Positions 11,295 to 22,114 of a stretch of DNA of 38,236 bases are shown one piece after another. Position 1 is the first letter of the stretch. Every line of letters starts with the position of its first letter. The notes beneath the pieces are model-generated. The model saw nothing but the letters and a program-made list of their open reading frames with translations, was not told where the DNA came from and ran no database searches. Location of the stretch: contig JAAMPI010000426.1 in assembly GCA_013054445.1 (NCBI GenBank), forward strand, positions 1-38,236. Direction: 5' to 3'. The stretch is from Cudoniella acicularis. Lineage: Eukaryota; Ascomycota; Leotiomycetes; Helotiales; Helotiaceae. The position numbers and the translations under genes are program-made.

Positions 11295-14154
11295 ATGTCT
11301 GCTTCAGGTACCAAACGGGTCTTTGACCCCGATTGTTTCAACGAAATTCTAGTTCGAAAAGATAATCTGGATAGTAGCCATAGGTCCGATGGCTGTGATG
11401 CTTGTCGCAAAAAGCGGCCGAAACCCACGCATTCTGCCCCACTTCGTGAGATCGACGTACAGCAGGCCGTGCAAGGGCCAAGGTGGGATTCTCTAGACGG
11501 CTTCCTCGCACTAGAGAATTCTTTTCACCCAATCTCGCAAACACCGGAACTAGCTAGAGACCGGAACCACTTAAGGTCAGATTTTTGTTTCCCTTTTCAT
11601 CTTACCGAACCGTCACACTCGGAGAAGCTTGGAAATCTAGCTACCTTTCACCATGTGCCAGGAATCACGATAAATAACTTAGCGATTCCTTCACTATACC
11701 AGCTCGCTCCAACCTTTAGCCAAGACTTCGCATTACCTGAAGAGCCTGATAATTTATCTCGCAAACTCGGTAATTTCCTGGATCAGACGCCTATTACAAC
11801 CCCTCTCCCGGATAGATATACGCGAGGCCTGCTGCGAGTTACGGAGTCTGGGCGCCACTTTCCCAACTCAGATATGGGAATTGACTCCTGGGAAATTGTG
11901 GGTAATCCATGGTCCAATACATCTGCAACCCCCAGAGTATTCCAGAACAGCCCTCAATATCATTGTAAGTCTAACTCTATAGGAAACATTCTGCCAAGCT
12001 GATCTCTAGTAGTGCATGGTGCTCAATCAGCACCCACCGGCGGTAATAATGACGAACAAAATTTCATCCCCCTTTTCGATACTATACCAGAGGCCCCTAA
12101 CGAGAGATTTCCAGTACATCAAGTTCAGCATGAGATAATTCCATCAGACTGGAGTTTATTGGAAAGCGAAGTAGGATATGAGTCTGGATTTGATAATGCT
12201 TGCTTTTTGGCGCCCAATGTCTCTACAGCTTGCTGGCCCACCTTCGATGATCAATCAGTGCATACCCATAATGGCACTGTTGAATCTAAATCGATGACAG
12301 ATTTTTCTTTGGGCAGTGTGACGATGAATGCTTCCTCGGCGTCGCCCGAAGCAAGACTAGATACTGTGTCAGCCGAGGATTTTTGGAGCTCGGACACCTA
12401 TCTACAAGTAACAACAAACGACAGTGCTTCGAGCGGCTTTCAGGACTCGCCCGAATGGGAAATTCTTGACTCCAATAGTTTACAACCCAAGCGCACCCAA
12501 AGCCGTTCTTCAAAATGCGGCAATAAATCTAATACTATCAAATGGGGCCCCGGAAACTCGTCTGAGAACGAGTCCCACAATTCGAAGGACCTGATGAAAA
12601 AGCCTAAAGCTGGACGTCGTAATGGAAGTTTGCCTGCGAGCACAGCTGAAAAAGCAAGGAATATGCGTCGAATCCGAGCATGCTTACCTTGTTGGTTACT
12701 AAAAGTCCCAGTGGGTGTCGGATTGGTTTTCGGTACTCTGGAAATAAACTGATGAAATCACAGTGTACAGATGGAAATCCTTGCAATAGATGCAAAACTT
12801 TGACTAAATTATCTATGGGGCGGTTGGTTTGCACCAGACAACATCTTGAGGATTATCTGGAAGTCTTCTTCCCAGGTAAGTAGTCTGCCTCTTATCTAAG
12901 CTTTCTGGCAGTAGAATTCTAACATTGCTCTCGAGATATCTTTTCGGCAAAGTTCAACACCATTTCTATCGAGAAACTATCAGGCCAACTGAGCAAAAGA
13001 TTTATCGAAAACCATTTTGAAGTTGGTGTTACTTGTGGTCGCGGATACCCTGCCATGAAGTTGAAGATCAGTGAATTTGTTCCGGAGACTGACGAATCGG
13101 TTCCATTTATTTGCTCTGGAGATGTTCTTTTTGCTCAGCGATATCCTGCCCCTATTGCACTCCAGCTGTTTGATATCAAAAGTCTTCTGGAAACCTGCCG
13201 CAGACATTCTGCCGATATGGCTAAATATAATCGAGACCTTTCCTCGAACAATGCAACTGTGGATCTTTCTCAAAAGATTATGGGCACCATCAGTCAGTTC
13301 TATAGCACAATTTCGCCAAATCGGAACGTAAGTTCAGAACAGTGCGCTTTAAGTTTACTGGACTAATTTGTAGACCCCACTTCTAGATAAGGCTATGATG
13401 CTTTATACGGCAATGTATTTTCTAGGGAGAACAATCACCTATAGCAGCGATCCTGTCACTGAAATTCTTCCATATCTCCGAAGACCAGCTATAAGAGAGT
13501 GGGATTCTAGCCCGATCTCACATCTTCTCAATCGACAACTCAAATCAGCCATGCATCTGTTGATCCGAGAGCTTATCCGAGACGTTCTTGAAGACTTGGA
13601 AAGGGAATTGAGAACAAGAAGCAAGACCGTTTGGGGCATGAGTTTTTGTGTTGTTCTTATCCTGTGTTTCTGCATGGAAGACACGCAGAAAAATGCGACC
13701 GGAACAGTCATGCATAAGAGACAATTTGGAACTGGAGAAAGAATACCTTCGTCTGCTGAAGCAATAGAAGTATGTCGCAAGCTCGATGATCTTCCTTTTG
13801 AACATTTGAAAACGCTTTTCCATGGTGTTTACAGGTCCCAGAAACATCCTACTTCAAAGAAGAAAGACCACATCTTCAATCCCATTAGAGACGGTCTGAA
13901 AGAAGGTCAGGACGAGTCACTTGATCAGGACTCAGTAGATCTAATCTACAAATTCCGGGATCTTATTAAACACCACAGTGAGTAATTTATTTTGTAAAAT
14001 AAACGTCCATCCCTAACATCAAACAGCTCCAGAACTTGTGAATAGAGCAAGGCCACCTTCTTTCGACTCTGCACATGAAAGCCTCGAACAGTTCTTGGAA
14101 TTTTATGATAAAAACTCAGCCCGCCTTGTCTCAAAGTTTTTGCTTTCATTTTAG
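11295..14154 (+). CDS. Zn2Cys6-like zinc-cluster protein, probable transcription regulator
   Basis: Six exons join in frame: 11295-11964, 12010-12710, 12764-12875, 12936-13327, 13374-13977, 14027-14154, giving 868 residues. The cluster lies mid-protein: Cys448, 451, 458, 464, 467 and 480, pattern C-x2-C-x6-C-x5-C-x2-C-x12-C. It begins after a basic RRIRAC stretch and an intron falls between the second and third Cys. A short CDACRKKRPK near residue 34 is a second Cys pair but not a full cluster. The N-terminal 440 residues are Ser/Asn-rich and acidic, as in activation regions. The C-terminal part is helical. Introns are 45, 53, 60, 46 and 49 nt. Family knowledge: fungi have a class with such a 'RxRACLxC' mid-protein cluster, usually annotated as C6 finger proteins. 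DNA target unknown. The intron-3 acceptor and the last exon are less certain than the rest. Confidence 0.75.
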
Positions 14155-17100
14155 GGTTCTGGGGCGCGAGGGAAAGGTTACCCCACTTTCGACATAATCG
14201 AAGGGAGAACATTGAGCCCCTGTCATGGCCAAGTGAAGCCCGGTTTGTCGATTTCTTGAGGGAGGCTGCAAGCGATTTTCGGTCGAGAAATTTCATAATA
14301 ATTTTAGTTCATATTGTTTGGGATGGTTTTGGGCGAGATAAGTTGGGACTCAGTAATGATGGATGATATGATAAAGGCCTTGTGTCATTTGGGATGTATA
14401 ATTATATCCCTCCACCTACTACGAGGAACACATCTACTCATCCATTATAATATGCTTATAACTGTTATGTAACTACAGTCTTATATCAACTCAGTCTAGC
14501 ACATATAGAGATTTGTTAAATTTGAGATACTATTACGCATTCAAAGCCTTCCGACGGGGGTTGTTTTCCTGTCGTGGTTGTCCCACAATTGTAAAAATTT
14601 GGCGATACCGATTGACCCCGGCTCTATTAAGCCGACTTCAAGTGCTCCTAAAAAATCAGCCTTACCACATAAAATCCGAAAAAAGAGTTGAGTAATAATT
14701 TTTACGAATAGGACTAATAGACGCAACAGGCATTGAATAGGATAACATTGTCGAGTCACGGTGGGGTAGTACAATATCGCACCGCATCTCATGAATAATA
14801 GATTACAGAAATCCTGGACGCTCAACGTCCATCTCAGGATAGTAGTCTCCGAACTTTTGGTCGTGCTGATAAGTACGCAGTCGTGCACAAATATTTGGCA
14901 TCTCTTTGCACACAATCTTATTCGTATTGACACCTTAGCAGAAATTTGTGCATTGTTTCTAGCGATTATCTTAGTATGCAATATTTCTACAAGTGTTTGC
15001 ACAGTAAGTATGTCTTATGATTAAGTACTAAATGTTAAAATATATGTCGCAAGCCGTCCGCATTCAGAACAAAGAAAATCCAGGCTTCGCTCGCTAATTT
15101 TTCCAGCGATCCCCCACTAAATTAACCCGCTGAACTCAGCCTTTAGCCCTGAAAATAGGCACAATAATATCAGCTGTTTGCAAACTTCGCTATTGTTTCA
15201 CATAAATTTTTACCTATACAAAAAGAGAAAAGCGTGAATCTACCGGATGCTTTATTTCACTGGCTTCAGGATTCCACCACTTGTACATATCTCAGATCGT
15301 GTGGATTGTGCGCGACGCACACCTGAGCTTAAGCGAGATACGGGAAACGGAAAGGGGGAGGAGTTGTTATTGATCGCTAACCCTATTCCGGGACAAACAC
15401 GACTTTTTATTCCAGTGAGTACTAATGATAGGTTTCACTGGCATTCATTATATTGTTTTTCTGTACTGAACAGGAAAAAAATCCCAATCCTCATTTCTCA
15501 AAGTTGTGGAGGGCGTGAGGCGAGTGTGGCAGTGTTGGAGTTGAGTCATTTGCGATGTAACATGAATAAATTCTATGATCAACAAAGGTTTTTCACCTCA
15601 CATCCTGACATCGGCCTTTTCCCATCTGCGGACCAGCGGTGTCATAGGGGCTCGGTCAGTGAAGTGGCGAAATGGGGCATTCAGGGCATTCAAGGCATAT
15701 CAGTGACATTGATATCTTGATTTGTTGAAATCCACAAAATGGCTTCCTTTCGCCCAGCTTTCAACCTCGGGTAATACAAAAGCCCCCCGCCAGGCTTCGC
15801 CTCATAATCCCGTTCGGCTGACTTTGCGGCTGAGCGCAGAAGCAGAATGTTCCAGGGGTCACCTATATACTGTGAAGGGAAGGCATATATGCAGGCATTT
15901 TTAGAGGCGAGGCCGCCAGGTTACTCTGGTCCTCTAAAACTTTGTATTGATCGGCAGGCAAGGAGCTAGCGAGCACCGCCTACCATATGTAACCCTTCGG
16001 GCTTAATGTAAAGTTACAGCAAGTCTTTGATATAAGGCGGGAACCTGTTTGTCTTAGAAAATATGGGTCACAGACTTTTGGCCACTCAATAAGATATTTC
16101 TCAATATTTTTTGGCTTCCTCTTTCAAAGAGTAATCCCGATCATCAAACCTAGACCTCATCAGACCTTTTGATCGTCGAGACTACGGTTATCTGTCCCTT
16201 AATTTGAGCATACTGCAACTTGCAGGTAGTTGTGGATGTTGTGAGCAAAGCCCTAAGTGTAAGTCATAGCGTAGAACTTTCTGGATAAGTCCGAGGAAAA
16301 ATCCTTTTTGATGTCCTCATCACATGTGTAGAGGCATTCTCTGTTCAACCTATAGTACTATATCGCTCATGATCTCGCCTGTCTTCATTATCCCTCAATA
16401 TTCCAAGCGTGGAAGAGCAATCGGGAACTTCCATTGGTAGTTACACATTCTGTTCCGTGGTCCTCATTCATTTTCGTTTTGACTGGTCTTTCGTTTGGAT
16501 GCATATGATTGTTCCCAGCAAAAGGGGCTGAGTATGATAGGCCCCACTTTAACTTCTCAACGCCTCTCGCCGAGTACAACGTCTCAGGGCACAGGTCGGA
16601 CTTTCCTTAACGCATCATCTGACAAACTGCATACTCTGTTGCCAATGTTGCCTTTCTTCGCGCTGGAAGGAGTTCTATTGCAGACCACGAGGAATGGCTT
16701 ACTGCGGTCCAGTCTAGACAATAGTTATCGACCTTTGATAACGGGGAAAGACCGCCAGTTGATGATCACTCAATGGCTCGAGAGTCTGAGTGTGAAAGTT
16801 GTCCCGTTTCGATCGATCTGACGAATAGTGCTACCAGCAGAGAGAAACACTAGTAAGTGGCGAAGTTGGCCCTGCCCCTCCCATTAATGCTAACGCCCTC
16901 CTTCTCTTCAGATCTTCCCCACCACAATGCAACCTCTGTGTTGTCATTTGGAACGCGAGCTTAACCAGGGTCGAATAGGGCGGCGTGAACCTGAGGGGTT
17001 TTCAGTCAAGTTTATCGCGGGCAATTAGTGGTACGCCAACGAAAGGCACCTGTCGTATGGTAGGGATGTAGACTCTTTGTCAACATATCCTCGTAGATCT

Positions 17101-18219
17101 CGACCAGATCGGGGATTGACATCATCCTGCAGGCGGATAGAAGTGGCTGCTAACGCCAACTCTGCCTTGTACGCTGTCTCTGTTCTTGAAGATACTCTTC
17201 TTTGTGTTGCTGCTGGGAATGAGCATGAACCAACGTCGGTGACCTAGGAAGCCTTGTGCTCAACTCGAGATAAGATACTGATGGGTTTTCGGTCCAGCGA
17301 GCCCGAGTCAAAGAAACTCAGCCCCATTGATGCCCAGTAGTAACGGGGTGGGTCGGTGGGCCTTTCATTCATCATTCTTGATATAAATGGACAGCCACTT
17401 ACTTGTCTTTACCAACAGTTTCTTATGCCACAACAACCAAACCAAAATCAACATCGATAACAAGAGCAACATCTTCAAAATACTCATGTTTCAACTAGGA
17501 TTTTTCGATATGTTCGTCAACAGAATGAGCGAGCACGGTCGCGTCCTTGCCTCGCCAAAAGTTGGTCTCTATCGGGGAGTAAATCGTATGGATATCTCGG
17601 ATTGCAGCAAAATGTTTTTTGTAGGTGCTTCCACAAGTCGTAAGGGCAATTGAAAAGATATTTTGTACCGTTTGAAGTCTCGAAAACTCCAAATCGTTGG
17701 GAGGGTGGCTATTGGATTGTGTTTGTGTCTGACTGTAACGATAGGAAGCTCTTCGCACCTCATCTGTGGGCATCATATGTGCTCGCGAGGAAACGAAGAG
17801 TGGAGATAAAGGAAATGACCCAAATCCTCCTGATACAGGTTAGAATACATTGAATCAGAGTTAATCGTTTTCAAATAGTGGGACTAACCTTATTGTGTAG
17901 GATATCAGCCTAGAACAGAAACGCTGTTAATCTTAACTACAAAGGTGAGGTTACTGTTAGGTTCTTATTCTCTATTTGAGTCGCATAGCCTTCTCTTTCC
18001 GGCTTCTTCAAATCCCTGGTGCTAACCATCTTGGACACCGGAGATTCTAACCCCCCTGACACATTCGGCAGTGCCAACCAATGACAGCTCACCACAACAG
18101 CCTTCGGCTCTATTATTAAAACAAAACTGACGCATCTGTCAGATTGGTTGGGCATATTCACCCCTTCTACTACGACCGTTAACACTGCGGACTCGAACTT
18201 TGAACTTCATTGATTCAGA
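14155..18219. other. Four-kilobase gene-poor stretch
   Basis: Open frames of 60-160 codons occur (minus 14541-15002; plus 15247-15720, 16495-16821 and 17387-17653; minus 17495-17776) but none shows a recognisable motif, a convincing start context or splice partners. The 157-codon frame at 15247-15720 begins with ATG and includes a small internal repeat (GIQGIQG). GATATAAATGG at about 17382-17392 resembles a TATA box overlapping the ATG of the 88-codon frame. I see no supported gene; an unrecognised lineage-specific gene cannot be excluded. Confidence 0.3.
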
Positions 18220-18250
18220 GGAACTCGTGGCTGCGTAGCCACGTAGTTCC
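18220..18250. other. Strong DNA hairpin (13-bp stem, 4-base loop)
   Basis: GGAACTCGTGGCT at 18220-18232 is the reverse complement of AGCCACG-AGTTCC, found at 18237-18250 with one extra T. The loop is GCGT. This gives 13 paired positions and one bulged base. It is far from any recognised gene, so a terminator or a transposon end are both possible. Confidence 0.7.
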
Positions 18251-18883
18251 ATTGCCTAAGCTTTACACATTTGAATAGGTGCATGCAGATTCATGTAGAT
18301 GCTGTGTATTGGGGCTGAGGAGCTGGTCGTCTTTTTTTTTCCTTTTTCAACTCCCCTGAAAAGGAGCCCATTATGATTTCCATTATCAAGCTATAGCATA
18401 ATGTTTCTTTCGTCAATATTATGGTTAGACCGTTAGACGTAGCCTACATAGATTGCACAATATTATGTGAGGCGCTTCCCTCCTATTTTGCCAGTTTTCT
18501 CGTGACATTTTGCATAAGCAGTCAAATAGAACACTCCCTCCAGGCTTCACTAACCCTGGGGTGTCTCTAATTATCGTAGTGGTGAAACATAGTCTTAAGG
18601 CTATTTCTGGTCCTCGTGATAAAATTGACATAGTAGTACGGAGTTTTGTTATAATGTAGAGTTCGAATGGCATTGCAGATTGGATACGAAACGATGTTCC
18701 AATTATACGATTAGGCTATTACACGATTAATTAATTAAGCAAAAAGGGGTAGGCTGTGCCTTGGGTAGTGGGTAAGATCTTAGATTACCTAACCATGGGT
18801 ATCTTGGCTTGCATATCTGTATAACATGTATAATATGTATAAATCTATATATAAATTTATATAATTCAGAAACAAAGTAATTA

Positions 18884-18984
18884 GGCTCTACTACTGTTCA
18901 GAAGCTCTGTCATGATTTAGCGGCCCTACTACAGTTAGGAGGCTCTATTACTTTTCGGGTTTAGAGGCCCTCTGACGGATTAGA
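18884..18984. repeat. Degenerate 19-nt tandem repeat, five units
   Basis: Units begin at 18884, 18903, 18922, 18941 and 18966. Each is 19 nt and starts GGCTCTA, AGCTCTG, GGCCCTA, GGCTCTA or GGCCCTC. The fourth unit is followed by six extra bases. Several continue as CTACTAC or CTATTAC. It lies immediately upstream of the LTR-like element, at the edge of TA-rich DNA. Confidence 0.55.
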
Positions 18985-19091
18985 GTAATAATTAGAGTAA
19001 GGGATACTCTCCTTGACTCTCCTTACGTAAGCCTCACTCTCCTTTTGAGGCTCTAACTCTCGAGTCGACGCGTCTTCTCTCTCGCTCTCTC

Positions 19092-19354
19092 TGTCACGGA
19101 CCTGGTTTAACGCACAGTCCTACGAGTAAGGAGATTCAGACAGTGTGGCGCTATATGCGAAAGGAGGCTGCGACGCAGCCCCTAACCCCTTATCACGTGC
19201 ACTCGCTTACCAGCACTCACCTCCTGTATATAAGGCCCTTCGGGGCCACCTCTCTTCTTCTCTCCTTAGCTTAGTTTCTTCGTAATATAGCGCCTTCTTA
19301 CAAATACGTCCCCACGTGACGTCAGTGCCCTAGTGCCTTTGCAGAGCCGTAACA
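19092..19354 (+). mobile_element. Solo-LTR-like element
   Basis: The 263-bp segment begins TGTCACGG and ends CCGTAACA, an imperfect 8-bp terminal inverted repeat (7 of 8) with the TG...CA ends of LTRs. Inside are a TATATAAG box at 19227-19234 and a downstream pyrimidine-rich leader, as expected of U3 and R regions. No 5-bp target duplication is seen (CTCTC against TTATT), and no gag-pol sequence or second copy is present, so it may be a fragment or a recombination product. Strand is set from the TATA box. Confidence 0.4.
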
Positions 19355-19640
19355 TTATTAGTATTTAATAATAAGTTAACTATTATATTAACTATTGTAG
19401 AGGGACGGGAGGCCTCTAAAAAGGAACTCAAAAACTGATGACTCAAAGACTCGAATCTCTAAGAAGGATGGTTGTTCCTCTCTAAGGAGAGGAAGAGAGA
19501 GCGTATATACACGAATATAGTCACGTGCTATAGCACGTGACACAGAACCTCACTATAATATAAAGTTGTATAATAGATTTATAGATAGTTTTTTAACCTA
19601 ATAAACTTAATAATCATAATACAGACTATATTAATATCAC
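19355..19640. repeat. TA-rich RIP-like DNA beside the LTR
   Basis: Long TA-rich runs with short purine-rich GGAGAGGAAGAGAG patches, closed in all frames. It separates the LTR-like element from a second promoter-like fragment. No gene is present. Confidence 0.4.
19520..19541. other. Perfect 22-bp palindrome with two CACGTG cores
   Basis: The 22 bases read identically on both strands: GTCACGTGCTA followed by its reverse complement TAGCACGTGAC. Each half carries a CACGTG (E-box) core, at 19522-19527 and 19534-19539. A cruciform or a symmetric protein-binding site are possible. It lies between two promoter-like repeat fragments. Confidence 0.8.
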
Positions 19641-20290
19641 GAACGGTATATCACGTGCAGGATCCAGGCCTGAGACTCGGCTATGACTATAGGATTAGCA
19701 CAGAGAACCAGGATCAGAAGGCGCTAAGATCACGTGATGGGTCACGTGATGGATCGCAAGATCGCAAGTGCGATCCACAAGCAGGAAGGTTCTATATAAG
19801 AAATGGTATTTTCTTAGATAGGAGCTTCGTGCTTAAATCATTATAGTAATCTTATATCATACTTTGATTATCTTTGCTTGTGACGAGGTCGCTTCCCAGT
19901 GATCACCCAAGATAAAGCTTCTCTTCTCTTCAACACTCACCAACCCGACTATTCCTGACTATTCCTGATTTAGTCAGCGGACTAGGTCAGACCCGAATCG
20001 TTATATAACCGACCTTAGAATAAAGATAGTGAGATTAGAGTTTAACTACTATCATAGTACTTTTAACTGTAATTTTTAATTCTATAATCTTTTAATCAAT
20101 ATCTGATCTTCTTAAACATTAACTCTTATATAATTATAATACGTGCTTGTTTTATACGATAATTATTAATATTCGAAGCCGTATTACACTAGACTGTGAC
20201 TAGCTATAGGGTGAAATTTTTAACCGGGAAATCTATTACAAGGGTTCGCGGTGAAGTTTAGAGACATCCGGCATTCTATGCTCCAATGTG
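19641..20290. repeat. Second promoter-like repeat fragment, then TA-rich DNA
   Basis: CACGTG occurs at 19652, 19731 and 19743, the last two within a direct repeat TCACGTGATGG (19730-19740 and 19742-19752). An inverted repeat GGATCGCA/TGCGATCC spans 19751-19776. CTATATAAG at about 19792-19800 resembles a TATA box, followed by a pyrimidine-rich leader. This is the layout of an LTR promoter, but no element ends were found. From about 19990 to 20220 the DNA is TA-rich. No gene. Confidence 0.35.
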
Positions 20291-20461
20291 ATTGAATAAT
20301 TTTCGCCTCTGCCACACGAGCTTAGTTTCGTCCAAGCAAGCCACCGGCGTTAAGATAAGGCTTCGCATCCGCATACTTTTGTACATAGCGACAGCCTTCT
20401 TTTCAAACTGCTCCAGGAGTTTGAACCTTCCCATCCCTCGACTTCCTCTCTCTCATATGAA

Positions 20462-21160
20462 ATGGCCTCGACACCAGCAGGATACACATCTCTAGGATGT
20501 TATGCAGACAGCGCAACTCGTTTGCTAACTAGGCCATCGACGGAGGACATTGCCATAACGATAGATGTATGCGAAGCATACTGCAGCAACACCAATACCA
20601 ATAGTAGCAATCAATTCTATCCCATTTTCGGCGTCGAAGATGGAAGCCAGTGCTTTTGCGGCAAGGGCTACACTCGTAGCATCGATGGACAGCAGATTGA
20701 GGATGCCTGCACTGAGTCTTGTTCTGGCAATCAGGCGGAAATGTGTGGAGCAGTCTGGTTCATAAATATCTATAGCTACACCGCGACTACTATCTCCGCT
20801 GGTGTCACACTTTGGCCTACGTCTTCTGGTACGATATCAAGTACAGCACCAGTTGCCACTGTCACAACAACAGCGACCCAAGGACCGACCGCCACGGGCG
20901 CTATCTCTACGGTGGCGTCTCCGAACACGTCACCAGCTGTCATTGCTCTCGGAGTCATCGCGGGTCTACTGGCTCTTGCATTACTCGGCATTCTTGGGTC
21001 ATTGTTTCTTCGCGCGAGGAAGAGAAGACCGGTCACTCAGATAGGACCTCCAGAGTTCCAAAATTCATACGAGTCGAAATATACTGCGGGGTCACTGAGC
21101 CACATTAGGTTTTCGGAATTGGGTCAAGCTGAAGTTCCATATGAGTTGTCAGAAAGATAG
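20462..21160 (+). CDS. WSC-domain single-pass membrane protein
   Basis: Single-exon frame of 232 residues. The WSC domain spans about residues 8-106 with eight Cys at 13, 37, 41, 64, 66, 83, 87 and 95 and the typical GCYAD, QCFCG and C-x3-C-x7-CG spacing. A Ser/Thr-rich stalk follows (107-158), likely O-glycosylated, then one hydrophobic membrane segment at 159-183, a basic stop-transfer run RARKRR and a 45-residue cytosolic tail. WSC domains bind carbohydrate and occur in cell-wall stress sensors and in secreted wall proteins. Oddity: the frame begins only 7 residues before the domain and has no signal peptide, and the in-frame upstream sequence does not supply one, so a 5' exon may be missing from this model or the gene may be truncated. 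The stop is at 21158-21160. Confidence 0.75.
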   Translation: MASTPAGYTSLGCYADSATRLLTRPSTEDIAITIDVCEAYCSNTNTNSSNQFYPIFGVEDGSQCFCGKGYTRSIDGQQIEDACTESCSGNQAEMCGAVWFINIYSYTATTISAGVTLWPTSSGTISSTAPVATVTTTATQGPTATGAISTVASPNTSPAVIALGVIAGLLALALLGILGSLFLRARKRRPVTQIGPPEFQNSYESKYTAGSLSHIRFSELGQAEVPYELSER

Positions 21161-21805
21161 ACTTCTTGCGAGGTAGTGGGGATGTGGTGGGCTTAATAAA
21201 GTTAATGCACAGTGTTCAAATGAATCTATGCTGTCGGCATGGTCCTACAAGTCTCCTTCGTTGGTAAAACTTCGAGGCGCCTTGCAGCTGTGAAGATAGA
21301 AAATAGTGAGCTGTTGAAGGTGTATTGAATAATTACAGGAAGGAATTATTATAGAAACCTAATAGGAAGAGGAAGCAAAAAGTATTAAAATTAAAGAGTG
21401 CTGCCAAATCTGAATACGCCATTATTCCTATCCATGTTATAATTGCATTTTCCCCTGCAAGCTCTTATATCGTTCTTCTACCCTCAATACGTACATTTTA
21501 AACAGTAATTCGGTAGCAAGACAAAAATGCAATATCTTCGCTGAATCCTAACTGGAATAAAGACATAGCTTCAATACTCAGTTTGTAGAAAGAATCCAAA
21601 AGTTTCAAGCCATATTAAGAAAGCTAATATTTCCTTTCGATACACTAGAAGTTATGAAAAAGATTACAGAAAAATAGTTCAAACTTTACATCTCAACTTT
21701 TGCAAGGTAATTGTTAATTGAAAAATAGAATTTACTGACTTTTCTATGAACTCAGGCAAGATTTCGCTTCAGTCAAATATATTATACACAGGAAAAGAAT
21801 AATCG

Positions 21806-22114
21806 ATGCAGGGAGTGGGGATATTTGATTTCAACGGATATATAAAAACACCTCTCTGCCTCTTTCTCTTCAATAGTAAAGCTGCCAAGCTAGTAGGCAG
21901 TATTCAGCGAAAAAATGGCGGGCTTGCTGTTGTGGTGCAACACAGGAAAAACGTAGGTTTGAGTGGAGTCGAAATAAACTCCAATGCATGGACTTGTATT
22001 GAAAAAGATCCCGAAAAGGAACTCCTCTTTTGGAGTTTTACTTCGGCGGGTGGAAAACAGAAAAGGCGAGATTACAAACTGCTGTCAACTACTACTCTAC
22101 TGTCAAGCTTATAA
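21806..22114 (+). CDS. Unrecognised open frame, 102 codons
   Basis: ATG-initiated frame of 102 residues within the gene desert. The protein has a hydrophobic N-terminal patch and a basic C-terminal region (GGKQKRR) but no known domain. Its last 43 bases overlap the end of an open frame on the opposite strand (22072-22464). TATA-like TATATTATAC lies about 25 bases upstream of the ATG. Small orphan gene or chance. Confidence 0.2.
   Translation: MQGVGIFDFNGYIKTPLCLFLFNSKAAKLVGSIQRKNGGLAVVVQHRKNVGLSGVEINSNAWTCIEKDPEKELLFWSFTSAGGKQKRRDYKLLSTTTLLSSL

Noticed and set aside
14541..15002. 153-codon minus-strand frame.
   Set aside because: Opens without ATG, low protein character (many Cys/Ile runs) and no recognisable domain.
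15116..15145. Similarity to the start of fungal large-subunit rRNA (ACCCGCTGAACT).
   Set aside because: Only about 12 bases match; the following sequence diverges at once, so chance or a tiny fragment is likelier than an rRNA gene.
18181..18260. Possible tRNA, because of ACTCGAACTTTGAA next to a stem.
   Set aside because: No cloverleaf could be built: no acceptor pairing or anticodon arm around the hairpin.
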